This document shows, one piece after another, positions 33,631 through 41,874 of a DNA stretch of 64,000 bases. This stretch comes from an uncultured Flavobacteriales bacterium (GTDB lineage Bacteria > Bacteroidota > Bacteroidia > Flavobacteriales_D > Sanyastnellaceae). Under the pieces are notes generated by a model. It was given only the letters and a program-made list of their open reading frames with translations. It ran no database searches and was not told where the DNA came from. A program made the translations under genes and the position numbers. The stretch covers positions 1-64,000 of the forward strand of contig CALLLH010000023.1 of assembly GCA_938082505.1 (NCBI GenBank), written 5' to 3'. Each line of letters opens with the position of its first letter. Position 1 is the first letter of the stretch.

Positions 33631-34203
33631 ATGACCCGCATTACCCCCTTTGCTTTGGCGGGCCTGTTCCTAGGCCTGACCGCCGTGACCACCGGTTGCA
33701 AGAAGAACAAGGAAGTCGCCAAGCCCAAGGGCGAAGTTGAAATCGTCGAATTCTGTACCGGAGACGAGTACGAAAGCGACAGCAAGAACTTCCGCTCCAG
33801 CGGCACCGGCGAAAGCCAGGACCGTGAAATCGCCAAGAAGAAAGCGCGTTCCAACGCCTCCACCCGCCTGGCTCAGACCGTCAGCGCCACCGTGAAGGCC
33901 GTCACGGACAACTACGTGTCCAGCACGGAATTCAACAACCGCGAGGAAGCCACAGAGTCCTTCAACGAATTGTCGCGCATCGTCGTCGATCAGGAATTGA
34001 GGGGCGCCATCGCCATCTGCGAGAAATTGACCCAGCGTGAGAACGGCATCTACGTCGCTTACGTCGCCCTGGAGCTCAGCGGTGAGAAGGTCGCTTCGAA
34101 ATACAACGAGAAAATTTCCGAGGACGAGCGCATCAAGGCCGAATACAACTACGAGCGTTTCAAGGAAACCTGGCAGGAGGAAATGGACAAGCTCCGCAAC
34201 TGA
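33631..34203 (+). CDS. Small LPP20-like lipoprotein
   Basis: 190 aa with lipobox AVTTGC. Like its upstream neighbour it has a helix of the type EIAKKKARSNASTRLAQTV followed by a strand GIYVAYVALEL, which is the LPP20 core, and ends in a charged helix (ERFKETWQEEMDKLRN). 57 bp separate it from the second lipoprotein, and a terminator follows, so it closes a three-gene cluster. Two LPP20-type proteins plus one CsgG-like protein suggest one envelope complex (inference). Confidence 0.78.
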   Translation: MTRITPFALAGLFLGLTAVTTGCKKNKEVAKPKGEVEIVEFCTGDEYESDSKNFRSSGTGESQDREIAKKKARSNASTRLAQTVSATVKAVTDNYVSSTEFNNREEATESFNELSRIVVDQELRGAIAICEKLTQRENGIYVAYVALELSGEKVASKYNEKISEDERIKAEYNYERFKETWQEEMDKLRN

Positions 34204-34228
34204 TGCCATCCTTCCAACAGGACTTCAA

Positions 34229-34258
34229 GAAAAAGGCGCCCCCCAAGGCGCCTTTTTT
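34229..34258. terminator. Bidirectional intrinsic terminator
   Basis: GGCGCC (34235-34240) pairs with GGCGCC (34247-34252), flanked by A5 on the left and T6 on the right, so it can stop transcription on both strands. It lies between the plus-strand lipoprotein and the minus-strand amidotransferase, and reaches the latter's stop codon. Confidence 0.88.
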
Positions 34259-34842
34259 CATTTGAGGTCCTCGAGCCAAGCGGCCAGCATCGACCGGCCC
34301 TCCGGCGTCAAGACACTCTCAGGATGGAACTGCACGGCATGAAGGGGCAAGGTCCTGTGACGCAGGGCCAACGGGATGGACGGGTCTTCCTGAACCTCTG
34401 CCGTGACGGACCAGCAGTCCGGAAGGAACCCGAGGTCCGCACACCAACTGTGGTAATGCCCCACTTCGAAATGCGCACCCACACCGGCCAGGAGAGGGTC
34501 GGGTGCGCAACGCCGCGCTATGGAGGTCAATCCGTGTCGCACCGTTTCCATCCGGCGCAACCGCCCCCCACTCCATTCCACGAGGGCCTGCAAACCGAGA
34601 CACACCCCCAGGATGGGGAAGCGGGGCGCCCAAGCCTGCACCAGCGGCATCAATCCCTCCGATTCAGAAGGAAGCCCGGGGCCGGGAGACAGAACGATGC
34701 CATCAAAGGACGCGGCATCGGGGATGGTCCATTCAGACGCCTGACGCACCTCCACCCTCGCCCCGCACCGGCCGAGGTCGTGGGCCAGGTTCCAGGTAAA
34801 AGAGTCCCGGTTGTCCACCAGAAGGATGCGCGGCGCATTCAT
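34258..34842 (-). CDS. Glutamine amidotransferase, anthranilate/aminodeoxychorismate synthase component II
   Basis: 194 aa class I amidotransferase. The nucleophile C81 is in LGVCLGLQALVEW, the His/Glu partners in VQFHPESVLTPEG (near 170), and LSPGPGLPSE matches the TrpG/PabA oxyanion loop. It releases ammonia from glutamine for a chorismate-using partner that makes anthranilate or aminodeoxychorismate. No component I is nearby, so trpG and pabA cannot be separated; in many bacteria one protein serves both. Confidence 0.9.
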   Translation of the reverse strand: MNAPRILLVDNRDSFTWNLAHDLGRCGARVEVRQASEWTIPDAASFDGIVLSPGPGLPSESEGLMPLVQAWAPRFPILGVCLGLQALVEWSGGRLRRMETVRHGLTSIARRCAPDPLLAGVGAHFEVGHYHSWCADLGFLPDCWSVTAEVQEDPSIPLALRHRTLPLHAVQFHPESVLTPEGRSMLAAWLEDLK

Positions 34843-34879
34843 GCTGCAAATGTTCGTCTAAGCATGCGATACTTGCACC

Positions 34880-35230
34880 ATGTCTAAACCCATCGCCAGC
34901 TACAGTCCCTACCGACGTCACGGTGACTCCGTCTATTGCAGCGGACAGATTCCCCTCATCCCCGAGACGGGAGCGCTGCTGCACGGCACCATCACCGAAG
35001 AAGTCCACCAGGCCATCGACAACCTGTCCGCAGTGCTCGCGGATGCAGGTTCCGGGCTGGAACGGGTGGTCAAGACGACCGTATTCCTCATCGATCCCCG
35101 GGACTACGCAGAAATGGACGCCGCATACCGGTCCCGCTTCTCCGACCCGCTGCCCGCCAGGGAAGCCGTGTTCGTGGCCGGACTGCCGAAACAAGCGCGC
35201 GTGGAAATCAGTGCCGTCGCCTGCGATTGA
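34880..35230 (+). CDS. ridA: RidA-family reactive intermediate deaminase
   Basis: 116 aa, the normal size. SGQIPLIPETG near 21-31, the AIDNLSAVLADAGSGLERVVKTTVFL helix-strand unit, and the conserved catalytic Arg in KQARVEISAVA near 107 are all present. RidA hydrolyses 2-aminoacrylate and related imines, protecting PLP enzymes. The gene starts 37 bp from the divergent amidotransferase gene and probably shares a promoter region with it. Confidence 0.92.
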   Translation: MSKPIASYSPYRRHGDSVYCSGQIPLIPETGALLHGTITEEVHQAIDNLSAVLADAGSGLERVVKTTVFLIDPRDYAEMDAAYRSRFSDPLPAREAVFVAGLPKQARVEISAVACD

Positions 35231-35265
35231 ACCGCACATCCCCAAGACTGTTCTCCATCCAAGCC

Positions 35266-35433
35266 ATGGAAATCCTCCAGAAAATCCTGTACTACGCCAA
35301 CCCGCTGAACCTCTTCCGGAAGAGTGAGGGCGAAGGCGTAAACCTCCGGGTCATGCACGGCATCAACAAGGTCTCCATGACCCTGTTCATGCTCTGCCTC
35401 ATTTACATGCTCATCCGCAGCTTGACCCGCTAA
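35266..35433 (+). CDS. Small conserved single-pass membrane protein (DUF6728-like)
   Basis: 55 aa. The first half is polar (NPLNLFRKSEGEGVNLRVMHG) and the second is one helix (LFMLCLIYMLIRSL) ending with Arg. The NLRxMHGIN motif recalls a small conserved Bacteroidota protein that I know as DUF6728; the family number is from memory. It follows ridA by 35 bp and converges on the large lptD gene. Function unknown. Confidence 0.7.
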   Translation: MEILQKILYYANPLNLFRKSEGEGVNLRVMHGINKVSMTLFMLCLIYMLIRSLTR

Positions 35434-35444
35434 GCAATTCCAGA

Positions 35445-38400
35445 TCAGCGAATCAACCCCTCGCCCTGGAAGCGCTTCTCCAATTTGACATCCCGCAGCA
35501 TCGAGGACTTCACCGCGAGCCTCAACTGCAGACTCTGCTGGAACCCGAATGGCACCCATCGTGCCGTGAATTCCCAGCAATGCAGGTCCCAGGTGAGGTT
35601 GACCTGTGTATTGGTGAACTCGCCTGCCGTAAAATCATAACCCGACCCGACCGTGATGCGCCAGTCCTCGAAGAGGGTCACATCACCATTGAATGTCAGG
35701 TTCTGCGTCAGGATGGTCGTGTCGGCCTGCAGATCACTGCGCCAATTGCGCTGCAACCGCATCGTGTAACCCGCCCGTAAATTCCAAGGCACCTCACCTT
35801 GGCTGGTCCAATTGCCATTGACCGAGGCGTTCGCCCGCTTCAAACGGAGCGGCGCACCCCCTTCCTCCCAGAGGAAACGGTCGATCCGTGCACCCGTGCT
35901 GTCCCGGTCGTACATGCTGTGCGCAAAGCCCACATTGACGGGGAATCGCCCCGCAATCGTCGTGAAACCCGAACCGGACAGGTCACTCCACCTCAAGGAG
36001 TCCGCCTGCAGGTTGTGGCTCGCCCGCAAGGACAGGTTGTCGATCAAACGGACTTTGCGGACCTCCCCTTCCCTGTCGCGCACTTTGGCTTCGAGGTTGT
36101 TGTTCAACGTGAAATTCAGGGCCCCTTGTGCATTGAGCTCTGCCGGGGTGTAGAGCCCGGGCGCGAGTGGATCGTACACTTCGAGGATGCTCCCATCCAG
36201 CCCGACCACCGAATCCCGCTGGCTGAATGCCGGGTTGTAGCTGAAGCCGACTTGCGGCGTGATGACATGGCGGATGGCCCTCAGCCGACCCGCACCCCGA
36301 TTCTGGAAAGTTCCGTAGAACTTGGTATTCGCGCTGACGCCCATACGCCAATCACCATCGGCATAGAAACCGGGAATGGTGTCGGTGATCACACTGTCGG
36401 GAACATCAGGGCTCACCGCCTTGTCCAGGGCAGAGAAATTCCAATATCCGTTGTAGGAGACATTGGGCGTGAAACTCAGAAAGCCCGCCTTGACCTGGGT
36501 GGAAGCCGTCGCCGTGTGCTTCACACCGCCTTCTGCACGCTCGAACAGGCCCGCCAACCCCTCGTCGAACAGCGTACTGTCCATTCCCGAGATGCGCTGC
36601 TCGGACTTCAAGGCATACGTGACGCCGATGCGGTCATACCACCCTTTCTTGATGGCGCCGGGCCTGAGCAACCGGGAAATGGGCAGTTCGAATCGGCTGA
36701 CATTCAGACCGATGGATGGAACAATCAAATCGACCCTTCCCGTGCTGCTGTTCTGGTTGTGACGCGCCGTGGCCGTCAGGCTCACCGGCTTGCCCGGCAA
36801 CGACGCATTGTAATTGATGCTTGAGGAAAATGTATTGGCCAGGTAATCTTCCTGCGTGCTGTTCAATTGAGACCTGAAGTTCCCGCTGGACCCGAAGTTG
36901 ACGTTGGCATTGAAACGCCCGTTCGGACGGGCCTTCGAATCCTGGCTGTGACTCCACCGGACAAAGAACTCGGTGCGCCGCGTGGCTCCAGGGTCTCCGG
37001 CTGTACCGCCCGAAACGATGCTCGATCGGGATATGTTGAAGTTGCCGTTGAAACGATAGCGATAACGGTACTGCGTCCCACCGGCCAGGCGCCATGTACC
37101 CCGGCTGTACAGGTCGCCCTGGATGCGGGCATCCCAATGGTCGCCCAGCGGCTCGTACCAGCCCAGGTCCTTGATGAAGAACCCCAACTCCCTGCCATTT
37201 CCGAAACTCGGAAAAATGAGCCCCCGGCTGCGCTCCTGCTTTTGGGGAAACCAGAAGAACGGAAGGCCGATGGGCAATGGCACCTTGCGCACCTTCACGA
37301 ACATGGGACCGCTCACCACCTTCTTGTCCGGGACCAGAAGACCGCGGGTCAGGTGGAAATGAAAGTGGGGCCGTTCTGCATCACAGGTCGTGAATTTCCC
37401 TCCGCGCAGAAAGATGCGTCCGTCCGGGAATCGCTTGGCGCGGTCAGCGTGGAAAGTCAACTCACCCTCCTTTGTGATGGCCCTGCGGCTCAATCCCTTG
37501 CGGGTGTCAAGGTTGTACCTCAAGGCATCCTGGGTGAAGGTCTTTCCATCCTGTGTGAAGGCCGGCCTTCCCATCAGCGCCCCCGTGCTGTCGGGCACCC
37601 CTTCCGCCTCGATTTCCCGGTCGGCGGCCAGGTAGTCCACCCGGGCCGCTTCGAGCAGAATGCCCGCCGTTTCCACCTTCGCATTGCCGCACAGGGCAAC
37701 ACGCTCTTCCCTCACCGCGAATACAATGCTGTCTGTTGCCTGATAGGCAATGGGGTCCGGGCCGTCGGGCCTCAAAGAATCCGCAGGTGCCTGCCAAGGT
37801 GAGCGCTCCAATCGGGGCGCGGGTGCTTGGCCTGGGCCTGCAGGGCGGGCCGAATCAGGACGCCAACGCAAGGTGAACCCGGGCAATGAGGCGGCATCCG
37901 CAGCCCCCTCGATCGGGGCTGCCGACAAACTCGCCAAATCTGCAAAGTCTCCCGCAGGTGCCGAAAGCAATGTGATGGTGGACAGTCCAGAGGAGTCCAA
38001 CCTCATCCGGATCTCAGAACAAGCCGCCCTGTTGGCCTGCGGCAACGGCAGCGGCAAACTGTCCTCGACGGCACGCTGCACCGCAGCACTGTCCGGATCG
38101 GCGAAATACAGCGTCCGCCCGTTGCCGAGCATCACCACCTCGTGCAGCGCTCCATCCAGGAACAGCCCGTCGAGGTCCCGTCCTGCGATCTGATGATGGA
38201 ACGCCCCCTCTGCTGGACTGGCGACGAATGCACGCCCCCTCACTTCCAGCCGGTCCGCCTCCCCGTCCCGCAGGAACAGGCGGATCGAATCGCCGGTCAG
38301 CTGATCCTGCCCACTCCAGAGAACCGGTTGTCCGAAGAGGTCCACACGGCCCGCTGCTTCTGTCCAGGCCAGCCAATCAGCCGCCCCCGTCAAACCCTCG

Positions 38401-39491
38401 CTGTGCAGGGCCGCTCCGGATTGCGCCACAAGCGACCGCATGCCTGCCGAATCGGTGGCGATCTCCAACACCGGGCCCTGGACGAGCAAGCGCCCCTCCC
38501 CTTCATTGAGCCAGGCCGAGGCCATTCCCTGCAATGCGACCCTGCCCGATGCTCCTGTGGATCCACGTTGGAATGCCACGGAATCCCCCTTCATCCGATA
38601 AGTGGACGCAGTATCGCCAAGCACGACTTGCCCGGTGGCAATCCCCAAGGAATCGGAAAGCGCAAGGCTGTCCCCCCGGACCACGAGGTCCCCATCGCGG
38701 AACACGGCTGGAACGGCATCGTCCCCTTTGAACCACCCTCCGCCCGAAGGCAGGTCCCATTCACCCCTTGCACAATCCACACCTCCGCCGGGATGCCTCA
38801 CCGTAGCCGCTACGGGAAAACGCAGGAGCCTCAGGTCCGGTGCGTACCCGATGCGATCGGACGTGGCGACCAACGTGTCCACCTCCATCCGGACGTCTCC
38901 GACGAATTCCATCCGACGGGCTTCACCATCAAATCGCCCTGCACGACTGGTGATGCGCTCCCCTGTGGTGGTCACCGTCCCGCCCCCATCAAACCGTGCG
39001 ATCCCATTTCTGAAACCGTAAAGGACCTTTGGGGTGACGAGGGTTCTGACCCCATCAGCACCGGAGCGGTCGACCAACCGAACCAGGTCACCGGTCATGA
39101 TTCCGAATCCACTGTCGGGGAGCAGCACGAGGTCATCGCCCGTCAGGGTCACCGGACCATCGGTGACGGTGACTTCGCCCATGACCCTGAAGCGGCCGTC
39201 ACTGTACCTCCAGGCGCTGTCGCACCGCACTTCGGCACCATCCACAGAAAGGCGTACATCACCGAGGAGGCGCTGGCCATCGACGACGGAAGGATCCCGG
39301 GTGATCTCATCCGCCGCCTCAATCCGGACCTCCACCTGCTGCCCCCAGAGCATTTGGGGCAGGCAGAACAGGACGACCCCAAGACAGGAACGCACAAGAA
39401 AACCAGTCAAGGCAGCGTTGGACACGTTGGGGACAACGCGGATTTCGCCGTTTCGGTATTCGTCTTCGATTGCCAACAAGGCGCGGCGCAA
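35445..39491 (-). CDS. lptD: Fused OstA-like / LptD outer-membrane LPS assembly protein
   Basis: 1348 aa, far longer than usual LptD. A signal peptide (LGVVLFCLPQMLWG) precedes residues about 50-530, which form repeated OstA/LptA-like strands (QRLLGDVRLSVDGAEVRCDS, MGEVTVTDGPVTLTGDDLVL). A Pro/Ala-rich linker follows, and a second OstA-like unit begins near 582 (IAYQATDSIVFAVREERVAL), then the LptD barrel with GLIFPSFGNGRELGFFIKDL, many aromatic-ended strands and a C-terminal strand ending near WVPFGFQQSLQLRLAVKS. The barrel inserts LPS in the outer leaflet. An alternative GTG start at 39425 would shorten the N-terminus by 22 residues. It diverges from the amidase gene. Confidence 0.87.
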   Translation of the reverse strand: MRRALLAIEDEYRNGEIRVVPNVSNAALTGFLVRSCLGVVLFCLPQMLWGQQVEVRIEAADEITRDPSVVDGQRLLGDVRLSVDGAEVRCDSAWRYSDGRFRVMGEVTVTDGPVTLTGDDLVLLPDSGFGIMTGDLVRLVDRSGADGVRTLVTPKVLYGFRNGIARFDGGGTVTTTGERITSRAGRFDGEARRMEFVGDVRMEVDTLVATSDRIGYAPDLRLLRFPVAATVRHPGGGVDCARGEWDLPSGGGWFKGDDAVPAVFRDGDLVVRGDSLALSDSLGIATGQVVLGDTASTYRMKGDSVAFQRGSTGASGRVALQGMASAWLNEGEGRLLVQGPVLEIATDSAGMRSLVAQSGAALHSEGLTGAADWLAWTEAAGRVDLFGQPVLWSGQDQLTGDSIRLFLRDGEADRLEVRGRAFVASPAEGAFHHQIAGRDLDGLFLDGALHEVVMLGNGRTLYFADPDSAAVQRAVEDSLPLPLPQANRAACSEIRMRLDSSGLSTITLLSAPAGDFADLASLSAAPIEGAADAASLPGFTLRWRPDSARPAGPGQAPAPRLERSPWQAPADSLRPDGPDPIAYQATDSIVFAVREERVALCGNAKVETAGILLEAARVDYLAADREIEAEGVPDSTGALMGRPAFTQDGKTFTQDALRYNLDTRKGLSRRAITKEGELTFHADRAKRFPDGRIFLRGGKFTTCDAERPHFHFHLTRGLLVPDKKVVSGPMFVKVRKVPLPIGLPFFWFPQKQERSRGLIFPSFGNGRELGFFIKDLGWYEPLGDHWDARIQGDLYSRGTWRLAGGTQYRYRYRFNGNFNISRSSIVSGGTAGDPGATRRTEFFVRWSHSQDSKARPNGRFNANVNFGSSGNFRSQLNSTQEDYLANTFSSSINYNASLPGKPVSLTATARHNQNSSTGRVDLIVPSIGLNVSRFELPISRLLRPGAIKKGWYDRIGVTYALKSEQRISGMDSTLFDEGLAGLFERAEGGVKHTATASTQVKAGFLSFTPNVSYNGYWNFSALDKAVSPDVPDSVITDTIPGFYADGDWRMGVSANTKFYGTFQNRGAGRLRAIRHVITPQVGFSYNPAFSQRDSVVGLDGSILEVYDPLAPGLYTPAELNAQGALNFTLNNNLEAKVRDREGEVRKVRLIDNLSLRASHNLQADSLRWSDLSGSGFTTIAGRFPVNVGFAHSMYDRDSTGARIDRFLWEEGGAPLRLKRANASVNGNWTSQGEVPWNLRAGYTMRLQRNWRSDLQADTTILTQNLTFNGDVTLFEDWRITVGSGYDFTAGEFTNTQVNLTWDLHCWEFTARWVPFGFQQSLQLRLAVKSSMLRDVKLEKRFQGEGLIR

Positions 39492-39522
39492 ATTCAGTGC
39501 GGCGGGGACCGCGAATGCCCGT

Positions 39523-39530
39523 CAAAGCTA
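39523..39530 (-). promoter_or_regulatory. lptD -7 box TAGCTTTG
   Basis: On the minus strand TAGCTTTG matches TAnnTTTG exactly and ends 31 bp before the ATG at 39491. No clean TTG -33 element is seen. On the opposite strand TAGTTTTC (39533-39540) is a one-mismatch box for the amidase gene, 9 bp before its ATG. Confidence 0.5.
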
Positions 39531-39549
39531 GATAGTTTTCACCCTGAAG

Positions 39550-40788
39550 ATGCGCACCCCTGACTCCACTTCCCCAACGCCCCTGCTGGCCCCGCCCTGC
39601 GGGCAGGCACGCCGGTACTGGATGCGATGGAAGGCCCTTGCAGCCTGCGCCCTGTTTGTCCTCGCTTCCAGTGCATTCCGCCCTCCCTTGGAGCCCGCCA
39701 TGACCGTGGTGATCGACGCCGGACACGGAGGAAAGGATCCGGGGAACCTCGGGACGGGCCGATACAGGACCGTAGAAAAAGACATCACGCTCGCCGTGGC
39801 CCTGAAGACCGCGGCCTACATCGAGGAGCGCGTTCCCGACGTCAAGGTCATCATGACCCGGACCGGGGACACCTACCCGACGCTGCCCGAACGCGTGGCC
39901 ATGGCCAACGAGAACCAAGCGGACCTGCTGCTTTCCATCCACTGTGACAGCTTCAGCAAACCCGCGGCATTCGGCAGCTCGACTTTTGTCATGGGACTCG
40001 AAAAAAGCGAGGCCAGCCTGAGGGTGGCACAGAAGGAAAACGCCGTCCTTTTCGAAGAGGACAAGGCTGCGGCATCGGGCTTCGACCCCAATGACCCGGA
40101 CACCTTCATCGCCCTCGCCCTGCGCCAGGAGATCTACCTCGACAGGAGCCTGGAGCTCGCAGACCTCATCCAGCAACAATTCCGAGAGCGCGTAGGCCGC
40201 AAGGACCGGGGTGTACGGCAGGCAAACTACTACGTCACCACCTATGCCAACATGCCCAGCGTATTGGTGGAGCTGGGGTTCCTGACCAATCCTACCGAAG
40301 AAGATTTCCTCCGATCGGAGCAGGGCCAGGATTTCATGGCCAGTGCCCTGTTCAGGGCGTTCCGGAGTTATGCAGACCACTGGTTCAACCTCGAATCCGC
40401 AGTCCAGTCCCAAACAGGGAATCCGATACAGGAAGAGCCCCAGCCGATGGAAGGGCACACCCAGGATTCCACGGAGTCCTCCACCCCGGGCTGGTTCGAC
40501 ACCATCGAATCAGATTGCGCTGGCTCCCCTTGTTTTGCCGTGCAGGCTGCGAGCTCGCGACGGGGAGGCCCGCTCGAGGATGTGACAGGAACGGTCATCC
40601 CCCATGTCACAACGGAAAAGAAAGGCGGCGTGCATAAGTACCGGGTGGGCTCATCCCCCTCCTACGCGGTGGCTTGCCGGATGCGCGATACCTTGCGGTT
40701 GAATGGATTTCCAGACGCGTTCGTGGTCGCCTTCGATGGAAATCAGCGCATACCGCTGGAGGAGGCCCTGAAACGACGACGGAATTGA
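39550..40788 (+). CDS. N-acetylmuramoyl-L-alanine amidase with SPOR-like tail
   Basis: 412 aa. A membrane-targeting segment (KALAACALFVLASSAF) precedes the Amidase_3 domain: VVIDAGHGGKDPGNLG near 53-69 (first zinc His), the KDITLAVALKTA helix (zinc Glu region), LLLSIHCDSFSK near 138 (second zinc His) and SVLVELGFLTNPTEE near 241 (catalytic Glu). It cuts the amide bond between MurNAc and the stem peptide. The last about 80 residues look like a SPOR-type fold (HKYRVGSSPSYAVACRMRD), which would direct it to the septum. The next gene, mlaD-like, starts 19 bp later. Confidence 0.92.
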   Translation: MRTPDSTSPTPLLAPPCGQARRYWMRWKALAACALFVLASSAFRPPLEPAMTVVIDAGHGGKDPGNLGTGRYRTVEKDITLAVALKTAAYIEERVPDVKVIMTRTGDTYPTLPERVAMANENQADLLLSIHCDSFSKPAAFGSSTFVMGLEKSEASLRVAQKENAVLFEEDKAAASGFDPNDPDTFIALALRQEIYLDRSLELADLIQQQFRERVGRKDRGVRQANYYVTTYANMPSVLVELGFLTNPTEEDFLRSEQGQDFMASALFRAFRSYADHWFNLESAVQSQTGNPIQEEPQPMEGHTQDSTESSTPGWFDTIESDCAGSPCFAVQAASSRRGGPLEDVTGTVIPHVTTEKKGGVHKYRVGSSPSYAVACRMRDTLRLNGFPDAFVVAFDGNQRIPLEEALKRRRN

Positions 40789-40807
40789 AGCCGTTCAATA
40801 AGTAGGG

Positions 40808-41854
40808 ATGCAGAAAGGCAGGGAAATCAAGATTGGTGTGCTCATCCTCCTCGGGGGTGCGCTGCTGGTATTGGGCGTCAATTACCTGAAAGGGTTCAAC
40901 CCCTGGGGTGGCGGAAGGGCCTTTCACGCGGTCTATGAGAACATCGACGGCTTGGCGGTCTCCAATCCCGTGGTGATCAATGGGTTCAAGGTGGGACAGG
41001 TTTCCTCCATCGAATTCGATGGCCGGGGCAACGGATCCCTCCTCGTGACCTTCCTGATCGAGCAGGAAAAACTGCACATCACCAGAAATTCCACAGCCAA
41101 GATTGTCTCCAATGACCTGTTCGGCACGAAGGCCATCGAACTGATCGGCGGCAGGAGCAATGAACTCGCCGCTCCAGGCGACACCCTGATTTCTGACATT
41201 GAAATCGGCATTACCGAAGCGGTGAGGCAGGAGCTGCTGCCCTTGCGACAGAAGACGGACCAGCTCATCGCCGGAGTCGACGACATCCTGATCAACCTCC
41301 AGTCCGTTTTCCAGGACAGCGCCACACAAGGCCTGCCCAAGGCTTTTGAAAGCATCCAGCGCACGATGGAGAACCTCGAGAGTACGTCGAAGACCCTCGA
41401 CCTTACGGTGGATGAAAACCGAACCGCCCTCAAGGGCATCATCAGCAACATGGAGGAGTTGACGGGGTTTGCGAATTCCCAGCAGGGCGCCTTGTCGAAC
41501 GCGCTGGCCAACTTCAGCCAGATGAGCGATTCCCTGGCGGACCTGCAACTGTCCTCCACCCTGCGCAAGGCGGATGCCTGCATCACCGAATTGAACCGAC
41601 TGCTCGAAGGACTGAACAACGGCAAAGGCACCATAGGCCAGCTGCTCCAGGACGACACCCTGCACAACGGACTGCTCGCCACCAACCGGGAAGTCCAGCA
41701 TTTGATCAACGACCTGTATCTGAACCCCCAGCGCTACGTCCGGGTGTCCGTCTTCGGACGCAAGGAGAATCGGAAGCTCAGCGAAAGGGAACTCGAGCGC
41801 CTGCAACGGCTCATCCAGGAGGAACTCGACGAACGCACCGAAGCGGGAGATTAA
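40808..41854 (+). CDS. MlaD/Mce-family lipid transport protein
   Basis: 348 aa. One N-terminal helix (IGVLILLGGALLVLGVNYL) anchors it in the inner membrane; the MCE domain follows with FHAVYENIDGLAVSNPVVIN, GFKVGQVSSIEF and the strand LFGTKAIELIGG. The rest (about 150-348) is a long alpha-helical coiled segment that could span the periplasm. MlaD-type proteins carry phospholipids between membranes. The Mla ATPase and permease genes are not in the window. It stands between an amidase and two Fe-S proteins, as often in Flavobacteriia as I recall. Confidence 0.9.
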   Translation: MQKGREIKIGVLILLGGALLVLGVNYLKGFNPWGGGRAFHAVYENIDGLAVSNPVVINGFKVGQVSSIEFDGRGNGSLLVTFLIEQEKLHITRNSTAKIVSNDLFGTKAIELIGGRSNELAAPGDTLISDIEIGITEAVRQELLPLRQKTDQLIAGVDDILINLQSVFQDSATQGLPKAFESIQRTMENLESTSKTLDLTVDENRTALKGIISNMEELTGFANSQQGALSNALANFSQMSDSLADLQLSSTLRKADACITELNRLLEGLNNGKGTIGQLLQDDTLHNGLLATNREVQHLINDLYLNPQRYVRVSVFGRKENRKLSERELERLQRLIQEELDERTEAGD

Positions 41855-41874
41855 CAGACGGCACCCTGCACCCC

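Noticed and set aside
38142-39563. 473-residue plus-strand frame opposite the start of lptD
   Set aside because: Shadow frame with Pro/His/Arg-rich sequence and no signal or motif; it runs into the amidase start.
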